The notes beneath the pieces are model-generated. The model had not been told where the DNA came from. It did not search any database and saw only the letters and a list, made by a program, of their open reading frames with translations. From the NCBI RefSeq assembly GCF_010894455.1, contig NZ_JAAIXY010000011.1, positions 1 to 64,000 of the forward strand: DNA of 64,000 nt. The letters are read 5' to 3'. Below, piece by piece: positions 51,764 through 63,100 of this stretch; the stretch's first letter is position 1; the number at the start of each line of letters is the position of its first letter. Source of the stretch: Myxococcus eversor. GTDB lineage: Bacteria > Myxococcota > Myxococcia > Myxococcales > Myxococcaceae. Both the position numbers and the translations under genes were made by a program.

Positions 51764-53346
51764 AGCACCCGCTCCATGCGCACGTAGGGCCGCTCGGCAT
51801 GCATGCCCTTGGAGCGGCAGTGCTCGATGAACTTGTTCGACTCGATGAGCTGCGGAGTCGTCTCGTTGTAGACGAGGATCATCACGTGGCGCAGCCACGG
51901 CTCCTGGCCCATGGCGTAGACGTAGACCTCCTTGGGCGTCAGGTGGTTCGTTATCTCCATGGCGCGGTTGCAGTCGGAGCCGTTGAGGCGCCGCGCCTGG
52001 TCCATCTTCCGAGGCAGCGGGTTGGACAGCAGCGGTCCGTACATCCAGCTCATCGGGCCGCCCTCGCACTCCATGCCGAGGAACAGGATGTCGATGGAGC
52101 CGATGATGTCGCGCAGGTGCTGATACATGCGCGGCTCAATCGCGTTGGAGTCCGCCGCCATCAGGATGGACTTGCCACCCACGCGCACCAGGTGGGCCGT
52201 CTTGGCCTGGATGGCCAGGTCACTGTGCTCGCCGAGGAAGGGCAGGCCGGTGATGGAGCCGCCGGGGATGGCGATCTCCTGGAGGTCGTCGATCTCCACC
52301 ACGTTCTTGAAGCCCGTGTGGTGGAGCATCAGCCGCAGGGACGGGTCCGCCAGCGAGTTGCCGTTGTTGCGCGGGACGATGATGGTGCCCACGCGGTGAC
52401 GCAGCTGGAGCAGCGTCTCCATCATCAGGTGGTCGGCGTGGCCGTGGGTGAGGACGACGTAGTCCACGTGGTCGGGCAGGTCCGCGTGCGTGTAGCGCGG
52501 CAGGTCCGTGGGGAACTCGTAGCTGATGACGGGGTCGGTGAGGATGCTGACCTCCTTCGTCTCCAGCAGCACGCAGGCGTGGCCGAAGTAGCGCACCCGC
52601 ACGCCCTCGCCGTCATAGCGAGGCGCCTTGCGAGGCACGACGTCGGTGAACAGGTCGGCGAACGCGGCGGCGGCGGTGGACGGCACGCCGAGCATCTCCG
52701 CCACCTGGCCCGGTGAGCCCGGGGTGTGGCGCATGCGGAACAGCGCGTCCAGGCCCTCGTGGCGGTAGGGGACCTTGAGGTGGACGGGCATGTCCTCCTC
52801 GAGGCGCGGCGTGCTGAAGATGTACGGGCGCCAGTCGCCGTCCACCTGCATCAGCGTCACGCTCTGCGAGGACTCTTGATAGAAGCGGCTCTTGTACAGG
52901 AGCGGCTCGATGAAGCGCGCGCTGGCGCGGTTGCTGAGGTCATACGTGAGCTCCACGTAGCCGCGCAGCAGGTCCGGGACCTTGGGGTAGAGGGCCTCCA
53001 GGGAGCCGCCGTTGTTCGGAGCCATCAGCTGCTCCAGCTCGGCCACCGCCTTGGTGTACGCGAGCATGTGCGCCTGTTCCTTCTGGTTCCGCTCCAGCAG
53101 CTCCTTCACCTTGCCCGCGCGCGCGGTGGGGTGGTTGATGAACGGGCCACCCATCAACATCGGGTTCTTCAGCGCGGCCACGTGCACGTCGGGGTTGGCG
53201 ACGAAGGACTGCATCAGCTTCTGGTGCAGGTTCGTCACGAACAGCGGCGCGGTGGCGGGAGACAGCAGGTACCACCAGGCGTACCACTGGTTGTACAGTG
53301 GCTCGAGCGCCACGTTGGGCTTGAGGTACATCGGTCGGTCCAGCAT
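51760..53346 (-). CDS. CmlA-type di-iron beta-hydroxylase candidate (metallo-beta-lactamase fold)
   Basis: 528 residues, against about 532 for CmlA, the di-iron enzyme that beta-hydroxylates an amino acid held on an NRPS carrier in chloramphenicol synthesis. The N-terminal domain (about 1-245) is followed by a metallo-beta-lactamase domain (YFGHACVLLE onward). Candidate ligands are His301, His303, Asp305, His306, Glu373 and Asp399. Compared with the CmlA ligands as I remember them (305, 307, 309, 310, 377, 403), all six are offset by exactly four. Glu373 where hydrolases have His is the CmlA hallmark. The last ligand (His468 or His487) is uncertain. ATG 53346 follows GGAG. It is convergent with cysC and divergent from an aminotransferase. 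Confidence 0.72.
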   Translation of the reverse strand: MLDRPMYLKPNVALEPLYNQWYAWWYLLSPATAPLFVTNLHQKLMQSFVANPDVHVAALKNPMLMGGPFINHPTARAGKVKELLERNQKEQAHMLAYTKAVAELEQLMAPNNGGSLEALYPKVPDLLRGYVELTYDLSNRASARFIEPLLYKSRFYQESSQSVTLMQVDGDWRPYIFSTPRLEEDMPVHLKVPYRHEGLDALFRMRHTPGSPGQVAEMLGVPSTAAAAFADLFTDVVPRKAPRYDGEGVRVRYFGHACVLLETKEVSILTDPVISYEFPTDLPRYTHADLPDHVDYVVLTHGHADHLMMETLLQLRHRVGTIIVPRNNGNSLADPSLRLMLHHTGFKNVVEIDDLQEIAIPGGSITGLPFLGEHSDLAIQAKTAHLVRVGGKSILMAADSNAIEPRMYQHLRDIIGSIDILFLGMECEGGPMSWMYGPLLSNPLPRKMDQARRLNGSDCNRAMEITNHLTPKEVYVYAMGQEPWLRHVMILVYNETTPQLIESNKFIEHCRSKGMHAERPYVRMERVL

Positions 53347-53571
53347 CGGGTTCTCCAGGCGAGCGTCGATTATCTGGGACGACGTGGAGACAGGGAAGCC
53401 CCTGTTGACGATCGCCTGCCTGCTGGAGGCGTGGGGCAGGTCCCTCGGTCCACACGGGGAGTCTCTCCCTCTCCCGGCTTTTCACCCTCGGGGCTTTCTC
53501 CTGCGCTACGATTGCGTCGGACTTTCAAGGGTGCGCATGTTTTGCGCGTCGAATTCCGGAGGTATCTCCCC

Positions 53572-54774
53572 GTGACGGCCTCTTCGACCTCCTCCGAGTT
53601 GCCGCTGGCGTCCTGGGCCCGGCGCCTGGCGCCCTCGGCCATCCAGGACATGTTGCAGAAAATCACCCGGCCCGGCGTGTTCTCGCTGGCGCTGGGGCTT
53701 CCCGCCGCGGAGCTGTTTCCCACGCAGGGCATGGCGGAGGCGGCGGCGCGGGTGCTGGCGGAGCAGGTGGGGGCGTTGCAGTACTCGGCGACGCTGGAGC
53801 CGCTGCGCGAGCAGGTGGTGGCGCTGATGGCGAAGCGCGGGGTGCGGTGCTCGACGAGCCAGGTGTTCCTGACGACGGGGGCGCAGCAGGGGATGAATCT
53901 GCTGACGCGGCTCTTGCTGGAGCCGGGGCAGGCGGTGCTGCTGGAGGACCGAGTGTATTCGGGGTTCCAGCAGGTGTTGGACCCGTTCCAGGCGCGGCGG
54001 CTCACGGTGAAGCGGGATGGGCGGACGGGGTTGGACCTGGAGGGGATGGCGTCGCTGCTCAAGTCGGGGGAGCGGCCGGCGTTCCTGTACACGATGAGCG
54101 ACGGGCACAATCCGCTCGGGACCAGTCTCGCGATGGCGGAGCGGGAGCGCCTGGTGGAACTGGCGCGGGAGTACCGCATGCCCATCATCGAGGATGATGC
54201 GTACGGCTTCCTGCACTACGAGCAGGGTGGGGCGCTGCCTCCGCTGCGCTCGTTGGATGCGCAGTGGGTGTACTACGTCGGGTCGTTCTCGAAGATTCTG
54301 GCGCCGGCGCTGAGGGTGGGCTGGGTGGTGGTGCCGGAGTCGATGGTGTTCCGGCTGGCGACGGTGAAGGAGTCGAGCGACATCGACACGGCGACGTTCA
54401 CGCAGCGGATGGTGCTCGCGTTCCTGGAGTCGGGGAGGTTGGACGCGCATCTGGATCGGCTGCGCGGGGAGTACCGGCTGCGGCGGGATACGTTGCTGCG
54501 CGCGCTGGAGGAGCATCTGCCGGAAGGGGCTTCGTGGACGAAGCCCACGAGTGGGATGTTCGTCTGGGTGGAGCTGCCGGAGCGGTTCGACACCACGGTG
54601 TTGCTGGCTCGGGCGCTGGAGACGCAGCAGGTGGCGTTCCTGCCAGGGCAGGCTTTCGCGGTGAGCGGTGGGCGCTCGGCGTCACATGGCCTGCGTCTGA
54701 ACTTCTCCCACTGCGAGCCTGCGCGCATCCAGGAAGCCGTGCGCCGGCTGGGCACGGTGCTCCGGGCGGGTTGA
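53572..54774 (+). CDS. PLP-dependent aminotransferase, class I/II fold (2-aminoadipate/MocR-like)
   Basis: 400 residues from GTG 53572, with CCGGAGGT upstream at normal spacing. Fold type I marks: TTGAQQGMNLL, SDGHNPLG, EDDAYGFLHY, and the PLP lysine in GSFSKILAPALRVGW. C-terminal RLNFSHC contains the carboxylate-binding Arg. The sequence most resembles the aminotransferase branch that includes 2-aminoadipate aminotransferase and the catalytic half of MocR regulators; there is no DNA-binding domain. It lies 225 bases divergent from the CmlA-like gene and could supply or recycle an amino acid for it; that link is inference. Confidence 0.9.
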   Translation: MTASSTSSELPLASWARRLAPSAIQDMLQKITRPGVFSLALGLPAAELFPTQGMAEAAARVLAEQVGALQYSATLEPLREQVVALMAKRGVRCSTSQVFLTTGAQQGMNLLTRLLLEPGQAVLLEDRVYSGFQQVLDPFQARRLTVKRDGRTGLDLEGMASLLKSGERPAFLYTMSDGHNPLGTSLAMAERERLVELAREYRMPIIEDDAYGFLHYEQGGALPPLRSLDAQWVYYVGSFSKILAPALRVGWVVVPESMVFRLATVKESSDIDTATFTQRMVLAFLESGRLDAHLDRLRGEYRLRRDTLLRALEEHLPEGASWTKPTSGMFVWVELPERFDTTVLLARALETQQVAFLPGQAFAVSGGRSASHGLRLNFSHCEPARIQEAVRRLGTVLRAG

Positions 54775-54878
54775 GTCAGCGAGCCCAACGTCTCGTCATG
54801 GGTGGTGCTCTGTCAGCTCACCCGTGTGCGCATTGCATGTTTGTCCTTTCTTTATTTTTTCCCATGATTTCAGGGGCC

Positions 54879-55060
54879 ATGTCCCAGCCCCGTCGACGGC
54901 TCCCTCGTCGGTGGTTCAATGAGACTGTGCCTGGGTTTGACCGGACTCGCATGCTCGACAATCTCGTGCTTTTCACCAGATGTACGAGCCGAAAGCTCTC
55001 CTGGATGGATGCGAGCTGCTGGCGGTCGTTGCGGCAGTCAATGAATGCAGTGGCAACTAA
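54879..55060 (+). pseudogene. Possible short gene broken by a single-base deletion
   Basis: In the 381-bp gap 54775-55155, ATG 54879 opens a frame reading RRWFNETVPGFDRTRMLDNL. At the TTTT run near 54970 the sense moves to another frame reading MYEPKALLDGCELLAVVAAV and ending at the TAA at 55058-55060. Adding one T would join them into a 60-residue protein. Third-position GC is modest and the region is less GC-rich than its flanks, so it may instead be non-coding. No family is recognised. The T-rich stretch at 54842-54862 may end the aminotransferase message. The rest of the gap shows nothing. Confidence 0.3.
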
Positions 55061-55155
55061 AAGTGCCCTTGAATCCAGTATTCGACATGACGCATGGTGA
55101 GCGTCTCGAAGTGCAGCTCACCAGGTTTGATGTGCAGAGGGGGAGTCGTCCTCAA

Positions 55156-56055
55156 ATGAAGATTGGGAGCGGAAGCGCCGCGCTGGTTGCGTGGGTGCTC
55201 TGGTGTGGCTGCACGAAGCCCGCGCAGGAGACCCCGGCTGGGGTGGCGTCCCCGGGTAGCGGTCGGGTGGTAGGTCGCTATGACGGTGGGGTCATCACGG
55301 AGGCGGAACTCATCGAGGAGTCCGCCAGGCTGCCATCACCCTTGAGAGAGCAGTTCGAACGACCCGCGGGACAGCGCGAGTTCGTGCGGTCAATGATTGA
55401 CAAGCGACTGTTGGTCCAGGAAGGCCTGTCTCGAGGACTCCACCAGCAGGCGGATATCCAGAAACAGGTGCGGGCGCTGGAGGAACGGCTGGTCATCCAG
55501 GAACTGCTGGCCGCCGAGGAGAAGGCGGCGGGGCGGCCTGGCGAGGCGGAGCTGCGCGAGTACTACGGGCAGCATCGGGCGGATTTCACTCAGCCGGAGC
55601 GCTTGCGACTCTCGCGGGTGCACGTCTCCGTTCAAACAGGGGCGACGGCGGCGCAGCGAGCCCAGGCGAAGCAGCGGGCGGAGCGGCTGGCGCAGAGGCT
55701 CAAGGCAGGAGAGGCCCTGGCGAAGGTGGCGGCGGAGGGGGATGGGGCGGAGCACGGGCGGGGTGGAGAGCTTGGCTGGGTGGCGCGTGGAGACCTTCCG
55801 GACCGCGAGCTGGAAGCGGCGGCCTTTGGGTTGAACAAGGCAGGAGACACGAGCGGAGTCGTGGCGGAGGCGCGCGGGTATTCGGTGCTGCGGTTGCTGG
55901 AGCGCAAGGATTCGAGGGTTCCTGCGTTTGAGGAGGTGCGGGCGGAAGTGGAAGGCCGCGCGCTACCGCAGTGGAAGAGGAAGGTCCTCGAAAGTTTGTT
56001 GGCCCGGCTACGTGAAGCGGGCTCGGTGGGAATCGACGTGCCGGGAACGCCCTGA
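55156..56055 (+). CDS. Parvulin-type peptidyl-prolyl isomerase lipoprotein 1
   Basis: 299 residues from ATG 55156, with a weak ribosome binding site. The signal leads to a Cys in WCGC. A SurA-like N-terminal helical region (about 45-135, including IDKRLLVQEGLSRGL) precedes the parvulin domain (about 150-260) with RLSRVHVSVQTGA, ERLAQRLKAGEALAKVA, GGELGWVARG and a late GYSVLRLLER strand. It is an exported foldase or holdase for envelope proteins. A second, distinct parvulin gene begins 20 bases later and a giant secreted protein follows. Confidence 0.85.
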   Translation: MKIGSGSAALVAWVLWCGCTKPAQETPAGVASPGSGRVVGRYDGGVITEAELIEESARLPSPLREQFERPAGQREFVRSMIDKRLLVQEGLSRGLHQQADIQKQVRALEERLVIQELLAAEEKAAGRPGEAELREYYGQHRADFTQPERLRLSRVHVSVQTGATAAQRAQAKQRAERLAQRLKAGEALAKVAAEGDGAEHGRGGELGWVARGDLPDRELEAAAFGLNKAGDTSGVVAEARGYSVLRLLERKDSRVPAFEEVRAEVEGRALPQWKRKVLESLLARLREAGSVGIDVPGTP

Positions 56056-56075
56056 GGGCGGAGTCGGGAGGGGTC

Positions 56076-57050
56076 GTGCAGCTCAGTGGCTTGAATGGCG
56101 CGCGTGCCGTGGCTGGAGTCGTGTGTTCGAGGGGCGGCGTTGTTCCAGGGGAGGTGTTTGGACAACGCCTGGTCGCTCGGCTCATTCCCGCGCCGCTGGC
56201 CCTGGTCTTGATGTCACTGACACTCGTCGCATGTCGCGATGACGGCGTGGTGGCCGAGGTTGGGAAGCGGAAGGTGCTGAAAGAGGACGTCACGGCCTTC
56301 ATCGCGGCGCGCAGCTCACGGGAGCGACCGACCTCCATGGAGGCACTGGACGTGTTGGTGGGACGGAGCTTGCTCGCGGAGGAGGCCCGTCGCGCGGGGC
56401 TGGACCAGAACCCGGCGGTCCAGTCGCGGCTGAGGGCGGCGGAGCGAGAGCTGTTGGCCCAAGCGCTCCTGGATCAGCGACTGTCGGAGGCGACCTCGGG
56501 CGCGAAGCTGCGCGAGCGCTACGATGCGGCTCGCGAGTCCCTGGGGCGGCGCGAGGTCCATGTCCGGCAGATCCTGATCCGTCTCCCCCCTGGAGCCGAT
56601 GAGCAGGCGCGGGCCCAGGCGCAGTCACGCATGAACGGGCTGTTCGCGCGGCTGGCGGGTGGCGAGCCGTTCGAGAAGGTCGCGCGGGAGGGCTCGGAGG
56701 AACCCATCAGCGCGGCGCGCGGTGGTGACCTGGGGCCGGTGCTGGAAGGGCAGGTCGACGACGTCTTCTTCACGGAATCCGCGCGGCTCACCAAGGGGGA
56801 GCGCTCGCGTCCGTTCGCGACGCCCTACGGCTTGCATCTGGTGGAGGCGGTGGATGGGGTGAAGACCGTGGTGCCGACCTTCGAGGAGGCGCGCGGGAAG
56901 TTGGAGGCGGAGGCTCATCGCGAGGCGCAGGCGGGGTTGATGAAGGAGCTGCGTGAGCAGATCCCCGTGAAGACCTACCCGGAGCATCTTGAGACGGGGG
57001 CCTCCGTGGGTGGTGGGGCGGGACGGCTGGACCAGGGGCCGCATCCATGA
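56076..57050 (+). CDS. Parvulin-type peptidyl-prolyl isomerase lipoprotein 2
   Basis: 324 residues if started at GTG 56076 (GGGAGGGG just before); a GTG at 56154 gives a more ordinary signal peptide, with lipobox SLTLVAC. The helical N-domain holds ALDVLVGRSLLAEEARRAGL, and the parvulin domain (about 165-270) has VHVRQILIRLPPGA, LFARLAGGEPFEKVA, GGDLGPVLEG and PYGLHLVEAVDG. It is only distantly similar to its neighbour, so this is not a recent duplication. It probably acts in the periplasm with the upstream isomerase. It lies 115 bases before the giant lipoprotein gene. Confidence 0.85.
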   Translation: MQLSGLNGARAVAGVVCSRGGVVPGEVFGQRLVARLIPAPLALVLMSLTLVACRDDGVVAEVGKRKVLKEDVTAFIAARSSRERPTSMEALDVLVGRSLLAEEARRAGLDQNPAVQSRLRAAERELLAQALLDQRLSEATSGAKLRERYDAARESLGRREVHVRQILIRLPPGADEQARAQAQSRMNGLFARLAGGEPFEKVAREGSEEPISAARGGDLGPVLEGQVDDVFFTESARLTKGERSRPFATPYGLHLVEAVDGVKTVVPTFEEARGKLEAEAHREAQAGLMKELREQIPVKTYPEHLETGASVGGGAGRLDQGPHP

Positions 57051-57164
57051 GTCGCCAGAGGAGTGTGTTCCCGTGAGTCGCTTTCCCGAATGGCGTGGTT
57101 CCCTCGGGGGGTTGGTCGTGGATGCAACTGGATGTCGCGGGGTTGAGGGATGCGTGGGGGAGTC

Positions 57165-60100
57165 ATGAGAATCTGGTCGAGACAGCTCCTCGCGCTCATG
57201 GTCGTCGCGACCATCGCGGGTTGTCGGACGAAGTCGGAGCCGCAAGAGCAGGCGTCGAAGGCTCCGGGTGAGTCGCTGGGCTCGTCACGCGCGAGGCTCC
57301 CCGTGGAGGACCTCGCGCCCGCCTGCAATGGCGTGTTGCCCGAGACGGTCAATTCGGCCTGGCGGCTGGGAGGGCTCTCGGTGGCTGGAGGCGCGACGCA
57401 CACCGAGACCTTCGCTGCCTCGAATGACTCGGACGCGCTCCTCGTCATCCAGAACGGCGATGGGCGGGGGACGGGCGAGGCCCAGTCCGCGACCGTATCG
57501 CTCAATGGGATGGCGGCGGGAGGCCTCTCCACGGGCCAGAGATTGAGCGTCTCCCGCGTCACGCTCTCCGCGACCAATCAGCTTTCTGTCGAGGCGCAGG
57601 GAGCTGGGCGGGTTCGTGTCTCCGTCGCGGAGCTGGGCACGCTTCCCTGCGTGATGGCGGATACGGGCTACCTCCAGCCGGGGCAAACGCCGGCTCCCGC
57701 GGTGTTCGACTTCGAGCCCAAGGGAGAGGGCACCCTTGGCGTCCTGCTGGTGGACATGATGGGAGCGACCCCTGATGCCCAGGTCCTCCTGAACGGAGTC
57801 GATGTCCTGTCTGGAGTCGCTTCGGCGCAGCGCCGCGTCTATGCCACGGCCATTGCGCTGAATGCCACCAATCACCTGGAGGTCCTGGCGCAGGGAGGAC
57901 CGGATTCCAACGTGCGTGTCGCGATCTTCGACGCGGACACGCTGCCCACCAGTCTTTCCATCACCGAGCCAGAGGCCGGCGCCTACTTCACCAGCTCCCC
58001 GATTGCTGTCGCGGGCAAGTACGGGCGCGACGGGAGGTCGCTGACGATCAATGGAGTCCCAGCCTGGCTCGTGGGGTCCGACGGCTACAACTCGCCAGTG
58101 CCGCTCGTGGATGGAGTGAACTCCGTCACGGCTGTCATGGCGGACTCTTGCGGCAACGTCTCCCGGGTGTGTCGGGCCGTCGTGCTGGATCTCCATGCTC
58201 CGGTCATCACGGTCAGTGGAGTGTCCGAAGGTGATGTGACCCAAGGACCGGTCACCGTGGGATGGGACGCCGTGAGTCCCTACGTGGTCACCACCGTGGC
58301 GACACTCAATGGCACCCCTCTCCAGAACAACACGACGGTGTCGGCGGAAGGTGAGTACGACCTGCTCGTCACCGCCGAGGATCCCGAGGGTCGGGTGGCG
58401 ATGAAGCGGGTTCGCTTCACGCTCTTGCTGAGAGCACCGCTCATCGAGGTGACAGGCGTCTCCGAAGGGGAGTTCGCGCCAGGGTGGGTGACGCCGTCCA
58501 TCCAGGTCACCAGCCCCTATCTGGAGGTGCTCAACATCACGGTGAATGGCGTGGGGCACGAGAACAACACGCCCGTCACCCAGGAGGGGACACACACGCT
58601 CTACATCGTCGCCAAGGACCGCGCTGGCAACTATGGCCTCGCCTCGGTGACTTTCACCATCGACTGGACCTATCCGGTGGTGACGTTGTCGGGCGTCGTC
58701 GATGGCGCCTACGTCAACGCGCCTGTCGTGGTGAGCTACACGGCCACGGACAGCCACATGGCTCCGGATGGAGTCCAAGCCCTTCTGGACGGTCAGCCCT
58801 ATCTCGGCGGAGACACCATCTCCGCCGAGGGGCTTCACACCGTGAAGGTCGTCGCGCGTGACAAGGCGAACAACCGCACCACTTCGAGTGTGTCCTTCAC
58901 CCTGGACTACACGCCGCCGCTCCTCACGGTCACGGGAGTTCCAGAAGAGAGCCCGGTGGCCCAGGTTGTCACTCCTACCTTCAGTGCAACCGACACGAAT
59001 CTTGGGGGCGTGAGTGCGACGCTGAACGGCGAGCCTTTCGTTTCAGGCACGGAGGTCGCCGACGATGGCTCCTACCTGCTGGAAGTCCAGGCGGAGGACC
59101 GTGCTGGAAACGCGACGAGTACCGTCAAGCATTTCGTCGTGGATCGTTCGCCACCTCTTGTCTCCGTGACGGGCATCCAGGAGGGAGAGCTGCGCAGGAC
59201 TCCGACGACGATCTCCTGGACCGTGGAGGATGCGCATCCCGGGACGGTCAGCGCCACGTTGGATGGGATGCCGTTCACGAGCGGAAGCACGGTCTCCGTC
59301 GAAGGGGCGCACCTTCTCATCATCACGGCCACGGACCGCGTCGGAAATGTCCGTGAAGCGCGGCGACACTTCACCATCGATGTGACGGCCGCGGAAGTGA
59401 CCATTCGCAAGCCCACGTCCGGCCTGGTGACACGTGAGTCCCAGGTGGAGGTGGAGGTCGAGGTGGTGGATGCCAGCCCGGTCGACCACGTGGAGGTGGG
59501 TGGGGAGCTGTTGAGCAAGGGCGCCGATGGTCGGTGGCGGCGAGCGGTCCCGGTGCTCGAAGGTTCCAATCTCCTTGTCGTCACGGTCGTGGACGCGGCG
59601 GGGAATACCTCCACGCGAAGTGTGTCGGTCGTACGGGATTCCACGAGCCCGGTGCTGACCGTGGCGGAGCCCCAAGAAGGGGCCCGCATCCCAGGGCTCA
59701 CGGTGACAGTGCGGGGCGTCGTCACGGACGCGACAGCCGTGGCTCTCAAGCTGAATGGGACTCCGGCGGCGCTGGGGGCCGACGGCTCGTTCAGCCTCGA
59801 GCGAGCGCTTTCTCCGGGAGCGACTGCGCTGGAGCTGCGCGCGACAGATGCGGCCGGCAACGAAACCGTACGGACGTTGAATGTGCGGGCGAACGCGACG
59901 CAACCGACCCTGACCCTCAGTGAGCCGCAGGATGGCCTCGTGACGGAGGCCGGCTCGGTGATGGTGCGTGGCACGGCCTCGTCGGCGGACAGCTCGGATT
60001 CCGTCACGGTGACAGTCGACGGTGTTCTCGTGGAGGTCGATGCCTCGGGGCACTTCTCACGAGCCATCTCCCTGTCCGTGGGGGAGACCCACGCCCTTTC

Positions 60101-63100
60101 AGTGGTGGCCCGCGACGGCTACGGCCTGACGAGGGAGGTTTCGAGGACCCTCCGTCGGACGCAGGGCGTCGACGGCGGCATTCCAGACGGTGGATCGGAG
60201 CAGGACGCGGGGACGCCTTCCCAGGATGCGGGCACCCCCTCTCAAGACGCTGGGACTCCTTCACAAGACGCGGGTACGCCTCCACGGGACGCGGGCGAAT
60301 CGGGCGGGAGCGACGCGGGGGCTGGCTCGAGTTCGGATGCGGGAGCGAACGAGGGGGCAGCCCCGGTCCTGGTGGTGGAGGCTCCGCTCGAAGGGGGTGT
60401 GTATGGCGGCGCCCACTTCGTCGTCAGCGGACGCATCGAGGGCGGAACGCTTCCGCTGAGAGTCACCGTGCAAGGCGTGAACATGGCGGTGAACGGTCGT
60501 GAGTTCACCGGGGCGCTGGCACTCGCCGAAGGGGACTACTCTCTCCAGTTCCGGGTGACGGACGCGCGAGGAAGGACGCATGCGCGGACGCGGGCCGTGG
60601 TGGTGGACCACAGCCCGCCGCAGCTCACCCTCACGCCGCCCACTCCGCCGCAGAGCTGGGAGCGCGTTTCACAATCGCCCTACCTGCTGACGGGAACCGT
60701 GGGAGATCTCCACCTGTCGGAAGTGCAGGTGGATGGATTTCCGGCGCGGGTGGTCGCGGGCACGTTCAGTGCTTATGTGGCGCTGCCTCCCCAGGTGCCC
60801 ACGCAGGTCGTCGTCACGGCCCGCGACGTGGCGGGCAATCGCACCCAACGGACCGTCACGCTCACGCTGCGTGGCAGCGCCCCCCAGGTCACCATCCTCG
60901 AGCCCTTGGACGGCTTCGAAGCCACGAAGCCCGAGGTGATGGTCCGTGTGCGCGTCATCAGCGCCGCACCCTTGCGGAGTCTTCGGATTGGCACGGAGTC
61001 GATCGAGCTGTCTCCGGCGCGAGAGGAGTACACCGCGAAAGTCCACTTGAGCCTGGGGGGAAACGTCATCCAGGTCATCGCGGAGGACACACAGCTCTCC
61101 GAGGGTGAGCCGGGGGGAATGGTGGGCGCGGACAGTGTCACCGTGCGCTACCGCGACGCGAATCAGGAGCCTCTCTCCGTGACGGGTGTCTCGCCACGGG
61201 CCGGCGAGCAGGGCGTGGAGCCGGACTCGCTGGTGAGTGTGTCCTTCAACAAGCCGATCCGAAGCACGGCGCTGGCGGATCGCTTCACGGTCCAGGTGGC
61301 TGGTGAGGGAGCCCCCCTTCCTGGTGGCTACTCGGTGGCCCCGGGGGGGCAGACAGTGTCCTTCATCGCGAGGGATCCGCTGCCGGAGGGCGCTCGTCTG
61401 ACGGTGAGGGTGAAGGACTTCGAACCGGTAACAGCCCCGGGAATGGGGAGTGGGGAGTTCTCCAGTGAGTTCACGGTGCGCCGGCCCCTGACGCGGGTGC
61501 GCGGGTACGTGGTGGACGCGGACTACCGTCCCCTGCCGGGAGTGAAGGTGTCGGTGGAGGGTACGGCGCTGTCAACCCTGAGTGGCCCGGATGGCAACTG
61601 GACGCTCTTCACGCCGCGCGGCGGCGAACGGGTGCTTCGCTATGAGGGGGGCCTGACGTCCGAGGGACAGGCGTTCCCCACGGTGCGCCGTCGCCTGTTC
61701 GTCAACGAGGAAGGCGACACGCTGGATGCACCGCTGGCGCTCACGGCCGTGGATACGGCCTCCGCCCAGGGGGTGGATTCGCTGCGCCGCATGGAGCTGG
61801 ACTTCGCCGGGCGTCATCCGGGCCTGCGCGTCGACGTGCCGGCGGACGGCCTCTTCTTCGAGGATGGGACCACGCATGGGCTTGTCACCGCGACGGAGAT
61901 TCAACCGTATGCGCTGCCTCTGCCCATGGAAGGGCGCGCGGGGCTCGGTGCGTTGTGGCAGGTGGGCCCGGCGGGCCTGAGACTCCAGAAGTCTGTCTCC
62001 GTGACGTTCCCCAACCGGTCGAATCTGCCCGCGGGTCGGTTGGTGATGGTCCTCGGGCATGACCCTCAGCGCCACCAACTCAAGCGCGTGGGCTTCGCGC
62101 GGGTGAGCGCGGATGAGACCGTGTTGTCGCCCGTGAGTCCCCTGGGGCTCACGTCGCTGGAGTTCCTGGGCTACGTGCCGCTCAATGAGACCCAACATGA
62201 GGCGGTTGCCACGGCATTGGGGTTGGGAACCGGTGATGGAGGAGCGGGAGCGCCGGCGGATGGGGGAAGTGGGCTTCAGGGGTTGCGCGAGCGGGTTCGC
62301 CCTTCGCATCCGTCGGAGCCGTTGTGGAGGAAGTTCCTGGCGAACTTCACGGTGACGGAGGCGCACGCCCAGCTGGGTGGAGGGCTGACGCAGGCCGCAT
62401 ACAACGCCTTCGACACCCTCGCGCGGCAGGCCGTACCGGGAGCGGTGACGGGCTCGGTGCGTGCGCCGCTGGAGCGACAGCTCGAGCTGGATGTGAGCAA
62501 GCCGATCATCCCCAAGCAGGGCATGCCCGCGGTGGAGCGGATCGTCACGCTGCCCTATACGCTGGCGCTCGACTTCCGGTCCCGCTTCGTGTCGGCGGAT
62601 CCCTACGACGTGGCGAATCCCGAGACGGTTCTCGTGAAGCTGACGGCGGAGGGGCCCCACGGACCGCTGCCGGAGCCAGCTCCTGGGGTCTGGCAGTCGC
62701 AGGGGGTGGGTGAGGCCGCCGTGGTGCAGGACCTGGCCCTCCCCGAAGGTCGGACGGAGCTGATCCTGTCCGCGCTGTCGAAGTCCACGCATCGCTCCCT
62801 GAAGCTCGAGGCGGAGCTGGTTCCGGAGCCAGGGGACGGCGGTCCTCCTCGGGCGAAGCTGCGGCTGCGCACGGTGGAGGACACCTTCAGCGAGCTGGGA
62901 GACGAAGCCGTCCACAGTCCGATTCGCTTCAAGAACCTTCGGGTGACGGTGACCGGCCCTGGAGGAGGCTCGGTCGGGATGACGGGAGCATCGGGCGGGT
63001 ATGGCATCCCCGTGACGGGGCTGACGGGCGGGGAGATGGGAATTGCCTGCACGGAGGTGCCCACGGGCCCCCGGCTCGTGGAGCGGGTGGGGGAGGATGG

